Source of the DNA: Parvularcula sp039198765
Lineage (GTDB): Bacteria > Pseudomonadota > Alphaproteobacteria > Caulobacterales > Parvularculaceae
Assembly (NCBI GenBank): GCA_039198765.1
Contig: JBCCTF010000097.1
Coordinates: forward strand, 1-14,635
Length of the DNA stretch: 14,635 bases
Reading direction: 5' to 3'
The position numbers and the translations under genes are program-made. The notes under the pieces were generated by a model. The model had not been told where the DNA came from, searched no databases, and worked only from the letters and a program-made list of their open reading frames with translations. Within the stretch, counting starts at the first letter, position 1; each line of letters starts with the position of its first letter. Shown piece by piece: positions 1 through 6,211 of the stretch.

Positions 1-17
1 ATTCGCTCTGAGAACAT

Positions 18-59
18 GCGGCGGTGCTGATCCCCCACAGCACCGCCGCTTTTATTTTT
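18..59 (+). terminator. Strong rho-independent terminator of an off-window plus-strand gene
   Basis: A perfect 12-bp GC-rich inverted repeat (arms 18-29 and 38-49, loop of 8 bases at 30-37) is followed at once by TTTTATTTTT at 50-59. This is a textbook intrinsic terminator reading on the plus strand. Only the plus strand has the T-run directly after the stem, so it should serve a gene entering from the left, convergent to mmcB. In one frame a TGA stop lies at 9-11, which may be the end of that gene, but too little is present to identify it. Confidence 0.9.
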
Positions 60-70
60 ACCCAATAAAA

Positions 71-475
71 TCAATTGGTTGGAGATGACTCGAGGCCGCT
101 TCGAAGCGCAGCGTGGCGTGCGAAGCGGATCAATGCCGCCTTTCGGCGCGCGCCGGTCAACGAATCGTTCGACGAATCACGAATCACTGCGCCCCCGAAA
201 CCGTCCGCGACAATCAGGCCTTCCGAGGGGGGCAGCAGCTCCTGTGGAAAAACTTCTCCGACGGCGAAGTAAAAGTGATCACAATACTCTTTGTATTCTG
301 GCCACTTCTGGTCGACTTCGAAATCGGCGCGACAAGACTTCACCTCAACCATCGTGATCTCACCTTTCGGTGAGACCGCTGCGATATCCGCCCTCCGGCC
401 ATTGGCGAGGGTCAGCTCAAGCACAGGCGCAAGGCCCATATCGAGGAGGAGGCGCACCGCTCCTCGGGTCACCAA
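71..475 (-). CDS. mmcB: MmcB family DNA repair protein
   Basis: This is a small protein of the MmcB-like family (PF06319), known from Caulobacter as an SOS-linked factor needed for resistance to mitomycin C. The exact reaction is not established. Seen here: the family core GRRAD (about residues 26-30), VEVKS (43-47), a KWPEY segment (58-62) and a GLIVAD strand (86-91). The D30, E44 and K46 spacing resembles a PD-(D/E)xK nuclease core, which is inference. The start is uncertain. The frame has no ATG; the given start is TTG at 475, with GTG at 472 as alternative. A CTG at 526 would give about 151 residues, closer to what I expect for the family, and would overlap the ferredoxin stop by 4 bases. 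The preceding gene on this strand is the ferredoxin, so the two are probably co-transcribed. The stop is only 12 bases from the convergent terminator. Confidence 0.85.
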   Translation of the reverse strand: MVTRGAVRLLLDMGLAPVLELTLANGRRADIAAVSPKGEITMVEVKSCRADFEVDQKWPEYKEYCDHFYFAVGEVFPQELLPPSEGLIVADGFGGAVIRDSSNDSLTGARRKAALIRFARHAALRSGLESSPTN

Positions 476-522
476 AGCTGTGACATCAGGCCGGGGATCG
501 GCGGAGGAGGGCGGTGGTTGGC

Positions 523-843
523 TCAGCCCTGGAATTCCGGAACGCGTACCTTCGCGCCCTCGAGCTTCGCACTCACGCCAATCTGACAGGAGAGGCGCGA
601 GGTGTCCTCGCGCTCCGACGCAAAGTCGAGCATCGACTCTTCCATCGCCGACATGCTGTCGACCTTCTCGAAAAGCTCATTCTCGAGGATCACGTGGCAC
701 GTCGCGCAGGCGCAGGCACCGCCGCAGTCAGCATCGATGCCAGGCACACCGTTCTTCACCGCAACTTCCATCAGCGTCAGGCCCTCTTCGGCCTCCACCT
801 CATGTTCGGTTCCGTTGTGTTCGACGAAGGTGACTTTGACCAC
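523..843 (-). CDS. Adrenodoxin-type [2Fe-2S] ferredoxin, 106 aa
   Basis: This is a soluble one-electron carrier of the adrenodoxin/ISC ferredoxin group. It has the cluster signature C40-X5-C46-X2-C49 within CGGACACATCH, with the fourth ligand C86 in the RLSCQI segment. The MEESMLDFA acidic helix before it is the partner-docking region of this family. Length and the KVTFVEHNGTEHEV opening match alphaproteobacterial ferredoxins used in Fe-S assembly or in electron supply to P450-type enzymes; the partner cannot be told from the context. I chose GTG at 843 because AAAGG lies 8 bases upstream and the protein then begins where the family does. A longer in-frame reading to 957 adds unrelated residues and runs into the divergent tsaE start. 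Confidence 0.92.
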   Translation of the reverse strand: MVKVTFVEHNGTEHEVEAEEGLTLMEVAVKNGVPGIDADCGGACACATCHVILENELFEKVDSMSAMEESMLDFASEREDTSRLSCQIGVSAKLEGAKVRVPEFQG

Positions 844-927
844 GAGTTCTGCCTTTGGTTGCGCGTCACGGCAGTTAGCGCGCACAACGCACGGTTCCAA
901 GAGAGCTTCCGGAGAAACCTGAAGGCG
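844..927. promoter_or_regulatory. Divergent intergenic region between ferredoxin and tsaE
   Basis: This 84-bp gap separates two divergent transcription units, so promoters for both are expected here. On the minus strand a weak candidate is TTGGAA (895-900) and TAACTG (872-877) with a 17-bp spacer, ending about 28 bases before the ferredoxin GTG. A 6-bp inverted repeat TGCGCG/CGCGCA (860-865 and 879-884) overlaps the candidate -10 and could be an operator, but it is short. I see no convincing plus-strand promoter. GGAG at 911-914 is the likely ribosome binding site of tsaE. Both promoter calls are inference. Confidence 0.35.
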
Positions 928-1395
928 ATGGTCAATCTGCGTTCCCGTGATGAGCAACAGACCGCGAGGCTGGGCGCTGTCCTTGGCCCCCAGCTGAGGA
1001 GCGGTGATCTGGTCCTGCTGGAAGGCAACCTAGGTGCGGGCAAGACGAGCCTCGCGCGGGCGATCATCCGTGGGATGGCCGGGGCGCCCATCGACGTGCC
1101 CAGCCCGACATTTGGTCTCATCGAGTCCTACGACTTTGAAACGCCGCTTTATCATGTGGACCTCTACCGTCTGGACGATGCGGACCAGGCTCTTGAGCTT
1201 GGTCTTGAGGACATGATGGACGCTGGCATCATGCTGATCGAGTGGCCTGAGCGCGTGCCCTGGTTGTCGCGCGGGCCGCGGCTGGAGATCAGGATCGAGG
1301 CCAAAAAGGACGGAACACGGATGATACGTCTCACCCCGCACGGCGGCGATTGGGCGGCCCGGCTGACAGAGATAGAAGCGGAGCTGTGCGCATGA
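928..1395 (+). CDS. tsaE: TsaE, ATPase for tRNA t6A37 modification
   Basis: TsaE is the small P-loop ATPase that works with TsaB and TsaD to put threonylcarbamoyl onto A37 of ANN-decoding tRNAs in the cytoplasm. At 155 residues the length is normal. Motifs: Walker A GNLGAGKT at residues 33-40, the PSPTF switch-like segment at 58-62, HVDLYRL at 76-82 and the family signature IEWPER at 104-109. I start it at the ATG at 928. The frame stays open upstream, but that part is antisense to the ferredoxin and has no TsaE-like content. GGAG sits 13 bases before the ATG, a slightly long spacing. It is the first gene of the plus-strand unit, and its stop overlaps the amgK start (ATGA at 1392-1395). Confidence 0.95.
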   Translation: MVNLRSRDEQQTARLGAVLGPQLRSGDLVLLEGNLGAGKTSLARAIIRGMAGAPIDVPSPTFGLIESYDFETPLYHVDLYRLDDADQALELGLEDMMDAGIMLIEWPERVPWLSRGPRLEIRIEAKKDGTRMIRLTPHGGDWAARLTEIEAELCA

Positions 1396-2456
1396 GCGGC
1401 GTTGCCGAGCAGCGTGCCGCGTCACGTGCGCGGTATCTTCAGGGTACGACCTTTCGGTCTGCGCGCCTGGTGCGTCTCGGCTCCGATGCGTCGATCAGGC
1501 AGTACTTCCGCCTCGAAGGCGGCCCGCAGCCAGCGCTATTGATGGATGCCCCTGCGGCAGCAATCAATCCACCATGCCCGCCAACTGCCGACGCGGCAGA
1601 ACGCACCCGCCTCGGCTATGGCGCTTTGGTCCGAGGTTCGGGCAGTTCGCTCATAGCTTATGAAGCCGCAGCGAATGTGCTCTCAGAGCTGAACATCCGG
1701 GTCCCCCGCGTACTTCACCGCGATGTTGAGGCCGGTTTCGCCATCATTGAAGATCTGGGCACAGAGCGTGTTGCCGACGCTGCCGAAGACGCTGGCCGCG
1801 AAGAGGTCCTGTACCGACAAGCTGCAGACGTCCTTATCACGCTAGGCAGCGCTTCAGCGAAGCCCGGTCTCGCCCATGGCTGGACGTTCCAGACGTACGA
1901 CCACCTGGCGTACACGACGGAAGCGAACCTCCTCGCTGAATGGTTCTTCCCCAAAATCCTCGACCGTCGCCTTAGCGAAGAGGATCAAGAAGCGCTATCT
2001 GGCGCGTGGAGTGAGGCGCTCTCCAGCCTCTCGCAGCCCAACGCCTGGGTGCACCGTGATTTCCATGCGGACAATCTGATGGTCGTCGGCGACGGCATCG
2101 GCGTGCTTGATTTTCAAGACCTTATGGTCGGGCAAAGCGCTTATGACTGGGCCTCGCTGATCGAAGACGCCCGCCGCGATGTCGGCCAAGACCTGCGCGA
2201 CAGCCTCTATCGTCTTGGTGCTGATCATGCAGATGATCACGATGCTTTCGAGCGTGATTACGCGCTCCTCGCCGCGCAACGAAACGCTAAAATCCTCGGG
2301 CTCTTCGCACGCCTCGCCGCTCGCGATGGGAAAGAGCGATACCTCAACCTCATCCCCCGTGTTCGGACGTTTTTCGCCGAAGACCTCGCACGCCCAGCGC
2401 TCGCCCCCGTGACCGATGTCCTCCACGCCCTCGCGCCGGAGCTTGTGACGCCATGA
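1392..2456 (+). CDS. amgK: AmgK, MurNAc/GlcNAc anomeric kinase
   Basis: This is an aminoglycoside-phosphotransferase-fold kinase. By family and neighbour it is AmgK, which phosphorylates the anomeric carbon of N-acetylmuramate (and N-acetylglucosamine) for cell-wall recycling. The protein is 354 residues. The catalytic loop HRDFHADN is at residues 221-228 and the metal-binding LDFQD at 239-243, followed by YDWASL. The N-lobe shows GSDASIRQYFR at 30-40 and a conserved EDLG at 120-123. A Pro/Ala-rich segment at about 53-85 lengthens the loop after the MDAP motif; I believe related alphaproteobacteria share it. The start is fixed by the ATGA overlap with tsaE, and its own stop overlaps murU the same way, so translation is probably coupled. 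Directly adjacent murU supports AmgK over a drug-modifying kinase. Confidence 0.92.
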   Translation: MSGVAEQRAASRARYLQGTTFRSARLVRLGSDASIRQYFRLEGGPQPALLMDAPAAAINPPCPPTADAAERTRLGYGALVRGSGSSLIAYEAAANVLSELNIRVPRVLHRDVEAGFAIIEDLGTERVADAAEDAGREEVLYRQAADVLITLGSASAKPGLAHGWTFQTYDHLAYTTEANLLAEWFFPKILDRRLSEEDQEALSGAWSEALSSLSQPNAWVHRDFHADNLMVVGDGIGVLDFQDLMVGQSAYDWASLIEDARRDVGQDLRDSLYRLGADHADDHDAFERDYALLAAQRNAKILGLFARLAARDGKERYLNLIPRVRTFFAEDLARPALAPVTDVLHALAPELVTP

Positions 2457-3154
2457 CCTCTATGTCTGCTATGGTCCTTGCCGCCGGTCTTGGGACCCGA
2501 ATCCGAACGCTCGACCCCGAGACGCCGAAGCCGCTGATCAAGGTGGCAGGCAAACCCCTTATCGCCTACGCCATGGAGACGTTGGCCGAGGGCGGCGGCG
2601 ATAACTTCGTCGTCAACGTTCATCACCGTGCGGAGCAACTTGAGAGCTATCTCAGCTCTCAGGCCGACCACTCAGTCCAGATATCCGACGAGCGCGAGCA
2701 ACTCCTCGAAACTGGCGGCGGCATCGTCAAAGCACTCCCTCTGTTGGGCGATTGTCCGTTCTTCTGCACCAACACCGACGCCATCATGATCGGCGGGTCT
2801 ACACCCGCTGCGAAGCTCTTAAGAGAGGCGTGGACGGAAGATATGGACGCGCTTCTCCTGATGGCACCGTTAGCCTCGGCGTCCGGCTACGCAGGCGACG
2901 GCGACTTCTCCCTCGCTCCCGATGGTCAAATCGCTACGCTAGTCCCCTCTGCCCCGTTCGTTTTCACTGGCCTCCAAATCCTCCGCCCGTCACTTTTCGA
3001 GGGCGCAGTGATCGAACCGGTCTCAACACGAGCCTTCTGGACTAAGGCGCGTGAGCGGGGGCGGATGTACGGCGTGGTCTTCGATGGCACCTGGATGCAC
3101 GTTGGTGACCCCGAAGGGCACCGGATTGCGAGCGAGCGCCTCGCTTCGCGCTAG
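2453..3154 (+). CDS. murU: MurU, MurNAc-1-phosphate uridylyltransferase
   Basis: This nucleotidyltransferase turns MurNAc-alpha-1-phosphate and UTP into UDP-MurNAc, letting recycled muramic acid re-enter peptidoglycan synthesis and bypass the fosfomycin target MurA. Its 233 residues fit the family. The nucleotide-binding signature LAAGLGTR is at residues 9-16 and ETPKPLIKVAGKPL at 23-36, with ETGGGI in the uracil-binding region. The usual N-D metal-site segment reads TNTDA, and the C-terminal FDGTWMHVGDPE is typical of MurU-like enzymes. The ATG at 2453 overlaps the amgK stop; a second in-frame ATG at 2462 would give a start three residues shorter. A 21-base gap follows before addB. Confidence 0.92.
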   Translation: MTSMSAMVLAAGLGTRIRTLDPETPKPLIKVAGKPLIAYAMETLAEGGGDNFVVNVHHRAEQLESYLSSQADHSVQISDEREQLLETGGGIVKALPLLGDCPFFCTNTDAIMIGGSTPAAKLLREAWTEDMDALLLMAPLASASGYAGDGDFSLAPDGQIATLVPSAPFVFTGLQILRPSLFEGAVIEPVSTRAFWTKARERGRMYGVVFDGTWMHVGDPEGHRIASERLASR

Positions 3155-3163
3155 CAGCTCCGC

Positions 3164-3175
3164 TATACCGGGCGT
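3164..3175 (+). promoter_or_regulatory. Possible -10 element for a leaderless addB transcript
   Basis: In the murU-addB gap, TATACC (3164-3169) lies six bases before the A of the addB ATG at 3176, the usual distance from a -10 box to the transcription start. There is no purine-rich ribosome binding site before this ATG. Together these suggest an internal promoter giving a leaderless addB mRNA. No good -35 is seen 16-18 bases upstream, so this is a weak inference. Confidence 0.25.
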
Positions 3176-6100
3176 ATGGCGATTTTCGCGCGACCCCACG
3201 ACGGACCCAACCTTTTCAGCCTCCCGCCGGGCCGGCCCTTCTTCGACGATGTGGCTCGGGCGCTGCTCTCTGACTTTGAGGTGAAGCCAGAGGGGCTCGC
3301 CGATGTCCGCATCTATCTGCCGAGCCGCCGATCTGTCCGTGCTCTGAAGGAAAGCTTCGCCAAGCTCACCGAAGGCCGCCCGCTTCTCCTCCCGCGGATG
3401 ACCGCGATCGCTGATATCAGCGAGGACGACGTCATCAGCGCCTCCATCGAACGGCAGGCTCCGCCGCTCCCGCAAGCGCCCAACCCAATCACCAAGCGAC
3501 TGGTCCTTGCACGGATCTATCGTGAGGCGCGGGAGCAGGCGGGGCTCCCGATCCCCGATTGGCCGACAGCCCTGCGCGCGGCTGGTGAACTGGCACGAAC
3601 GTCAGACCTTCTCACTGAATACGGTATCACCGCTCAAGATCTCGAAACCTTGGGCGAGCAGCCTGCCATGGTCGAAGGCGCTGAGCACTGGCGAACTCTG
3701 ACACGTGTGCTGGCCTTGGTGACCGAGGCTTGGCCCAGATGGCTTGAGGAGCACGGACAGATTGACGTCCGTACACGGCGCAACGCGCTGCTCCAAGCCC
3801 TCGCCGAAAGTCAGCCCTCTGCGCCCGACGCTCCCTTGGTGCTCGCAGCAGGCTTCCTCGGTACTTCGCCGTCGTCACAAGTCTTCCTCAAGCACATTGC
3901 AGGCCTGCCTTCTGGCGCGGTCATCCTCCCTGCGCTTGATCCCCACCTCTCCGATGAAGCATGGGAGTTGATCGAAGAGCCGCACCCTCAAAGCTCCTAC
4001 AAGCATTTGTTTCAAAACGTTTTCCCAGGTATCTCGCGTCGAGATGTTCAGATGCTTCCCTACACGGAGGAGCCCGCTGCAAGGGCGCGGCGAGAGCTTC
4101 TTTCTATCGCCCTCATGCCCGCTGAAGCCACCGATGCGTGGACGGAGCTTTTCGGAAACTTCAGAGCCAGGCCAGAAGCATCAACAGCTCTCGACGGTCT
4201 TTCCATCGCCGTTGCTCCGACGTCGGAAGATGAAGCTGACTGGATCGCCCTCGCACTGCGCGAGACCCTCACCCAGGAGGGTAAGACAGCTGCCCTGGTC
4301 ACGGCGGACCGTATCCTCGCGCGCCGAGTCGCGGCAAAGCTGTCCGGCTGGGGCATCAACATCGACGATAGCGGCGGTCGTCCGCTCCACGCCTCCTACC
4401 GCGCAACCTTCCTCCGCGCGATTGCCCGTCTGATGGACGAGCCATCAGACGCCGTGGCGATGGCCACGATGATCCACCACCAATTGTTCGCACTCGGAAT
4501 GTCATCGAAAGACCGGCGCCCTTTGGTACGTACTTTTGATCAGTTCTTGCGGGGTGTCCGCCCGAGGCCAGGCTGGAGTGGTCTTCTGGAATCTCTTGGC
4601 GATTCGTGGCGCCCGTTCCGAGCCGACGAGGAATCATCCGCACGCGTTGCATCACTGACCGGAAAGCTCAAAAACCTGTTCACTGAGCATGACCCTGGGC
4701 CAGGCGCGTCACTGGCCCAACGTCTTCGCGGCCATCTGCGGCTTGCGGCGGAGTTGGCCAGAACGCCTGCCGACGACGGACAGGAAAGGCTGTACCGCTT
4801 CGAAGACGGCGAGGTCCTCCAAGCCCACTTCGACGCGTTCCTTGACCGCGATGTGGAGTCTCAAGCCATTGCCGCCGAAGACTACGCCACCACCTTTGAT
4901 GCCCTCCTCGCCATGGCTCCAGCCGTTCGCCCGCCGGGTGGGCAGCACCCTCGTGTCTCCGTGTACGGTGTTTTAGAAGCACGTCTTCAGACGGCTGATC
5001 TTCTCGTTGTTGGCGGGTTGCAAGAAGGCGTCTGGCCCGGCGATGAGGTCATCGACCCCTTCCTCTCTCGCGGCATGCGGCATCATCTCGGGATACCGTC
5101 ACCTGAGGCTGACATCGGCCGGGTTGCGCACGATTTCATGGACTTCGCTGCGGCACCGAAGGTGCTTCTGACGCGTGCGGAGCGTCGTGGACCAACTGTG
5201 GCCCGCCCGTCGCGCTTCATGATAAGGCTTGAGAGTTTCGTCGATGCTTTGTCCCAAGAACGCTCCGTATGGGACCGATCATCGCAGCTCTCGGCATGGC
5301 AGCTTCAACGCCATGGCAATGAAGACGTTCCCAAGCCGGCCCCAAGGCCGGCGCCGAAGCCGCCTCTCAGTGTGAGGCCACGCCGTCTCTCTGTGAGTGG
5401 GATCAGTCGCTGGCTACGTGATCCGTATGCGGTGTATGCCTCTTCTATACTGAAACTACGGAACTTCTCTCCCTATGACGCGGTGTATGGACCTGCGGAG
5501 AAAGGAATGCTCCTCCACGCGTGGGCCGAGGAAACGATCGTGCGGTCGCCCGAAGACATCGATGAAATCGCCGCTGTGATGGACGAGTGCCTGCCGGAGA
5601 TCCTTCACAGTTTCGCGTTTCCTGAGGCTCAGCACATGTTGGGAAGTGCATTCCTCACCGCCATGCGCGAGAGCTTTCCAGCCTTCCAAGCGCAGGCACA
5701 GGCGCACGGAAAAACTCTCGGTACGGAGATTGATGGAGAGTTGGTTCTTAAGGTGGCGGGCGACGATTTCGTGATCACCGGTCGCGCCGACAGGATCGAC
5801 CGGATGGAGAGCGGCGCCCATATCGTCGACTATAAATCGAGTGCCACGCCGACTTTGGACGAGGCCAAGGCCTTCGCCCCGCAGCTGTTCCTCATGGCCC
5901 AGATGATGGCCGCAGGCGGTTTCAAGAGCCTTCCAAAACTTGCGCCAGAGCAAGTGTCCTTCGTCAACCTCAAAGGAGCTGCAGACGTTTTTGGGGCTGG
6001 TAAGGACAAGGGGAAGACCTATGCGCGCAAGGCCGCCTTGGATGAACTGCTGTCTGAGTTCTCTGTGAACTTTGCCGCGTGGCTCGATACGCAGTTTCGT

Positions 6101-6211
6101 CCGTCCACACCCTTTCCTTCGCAACTGGCGCCCCATTCCGTGAATGATGTGGGTGACTATGACGACCTCGCCCGGCGGCTGGAGTGGGCGCGCGGAGGCG
6201 ACGATGAATAG
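3176..6211 (+). CDS. addB: AddB, nuclease/scaffold subunit of the AddAB double-strand break repair complex
   Basis: AddB pairs with AddA to resect double-strand DNA ends and load RecA, doing the job of RecBCD. The 1011-residue protein is of the alphaproteobacterial type. The N-terminal half is an inactivated helicase-like scaffold: it begins FARPHDGPNLFSLPPGRPF and has no GxGK(T/S) P-loop. The helicase-like hallmark GLQEGVWPG sits mid-protein. A Pro/Lys/Arg linker at about 719-735 leads to a C-terminal PD-(D/E)xK nuclease with GRADRID (D872), VDYKS (D885, K887) and the QLFLMAQ motif (Q903). The only cysteine is C805, so the four-cysteine Fe-S clasp of Bacillus AddB is absent. The ATG at 3176 fits the family N-terminus although no ribosome binding site is visible. 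The stop overlaps the addA start by 8 bases. Confidence 0.95.
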   Translation: MAIFARPHDGPNLFSLPPGRPFFDDVARALLSDFEVKPEGLADVRIYLPSRRSVRALKESFAKLTEGRPLLLPRMTAIADISEDDVISASIERQAPPLPQAPNPITKRLVLARIYREAREQAGLPIPDWPTALRAAGELARTSDLLTEYGITAQDLETLGEQPAMVEGAEHWRTLTRVLALVTEAWPRWLEEHGQIDVRTRRNALLQALAESQPSAPDAPLVLAAGFLGTSPSSQVFLKHIAGLPSGAVILPALDPHLSDEAWELIEEPHPQSSYKHLFQNVFPGISRRDVQMLPYTEEPAARARRELLSIALMPAEATDAWTELFGNFRARPEASTALDGLSIAVAPTSEDEADWIALALRETLTQEGKTAALVTADRILARRVAAKLSGWGINIDDSGGRPLHASYRATFLRAIARLMDEPSDAVAMATMIHHQLFALGMSSKDRRPLVRTFDQFLRGVRPRPGWSGLLESLGDSWRPFRADEESSARVASLTGKLKNLFTEHDPGPGASLAQRLRGHLRLAAELARTPADDGQERLYRFEDGEVLQAHFDAFLDRDVESQAIAAEDYATTFDALLAMAPAVRPPGGQHPRVSVYGVLEARLQTADLLVVGGLQEGVWPGDEVIDPFLSRGMRHHLGIPSPEADIGRVAHDFMDFAAAPKVLLTRAERRGPTVARPSRFMIRLESFVDALSQERSVWDRSSQLSAWQLQRHGNEDVPKPAPRPAPKPPLSVRPRRLSVSGISRWLRDPYAVYASSILKLRNFSPYDAVYGPAEKGMLLHAWAEETIVRSPEDIDEIAAVMDECLPEILHSFAFPEAQHMLGSAFLTAMRESFPAFQAQAQAHGKTLGTEIDGELVLKVAGDDFVITGRADRIDRMESGAHIVDYKSSATPTLDEAKAFAPQLFLMAQMMAAGGFKSLPKLAPEQVSFVNLKGAADVFGAGKDKGKTYARKAALDELLSEFSVNFAAWLDTQFRPSTPFPSQLAPHSVNDVGDYDDLARRLEWARGGDDE
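5335..5352 (+). other. GC-only hairpin inside addB, at the interdomain linker
   Basis: GCCGGCC (5335-5341) and GGCCGGC (5346-5352) form a perfect 7-bp all-GC stem with a CCAA loop. It lies in the codons for the Pro-rich linker between the helicase-like and nuclease parts of AddB. There is no T-run, so it is not a terminator. It may simply reflect Pro/Ala codon choice, or it may slow ribosomes between domains. Confidence 0.4.

Noticed and set aside
894..908. A possible SOS box (alphaproteobacterial GTTC-N7-GTTC) upstream of ferredoxin-mmcB, considered because Caulobacter mmcB is SOS-linked.
   Set aside because: GTTC at 894-897 is followed after seven bases by GCTT, so the second half-site does not match; no better copy was found in this gap.
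514..927. A longer TsaE reading frame starting at 514.
   Set aside because: The added residues are antisense to the ferredoxin gene and unlike TsaE, which normally begins shortly before the P-loop strand.
1392..2456. An aminoglycoside-resistance phosphotransferase.
   Set aside because: The fold is shared, but the gene overlaps murU and tsaE and matches the AmgK type, so sugar kinase is the better call.
3131..3145. Small hairpin AGCGAG-CGC-CTCGCT at the end of murU as a terminator.
   Set aside because: It lies inside the coding sequence, is only 6 bp with a 3-base loop, and has no T-run.
6144..6203. A 20-codon extension of AddA upstream of 6204.
   Set aside because: It is an out-of-frame reading of addB; the ATG at 6204 has a good GGAGG and fits the family.
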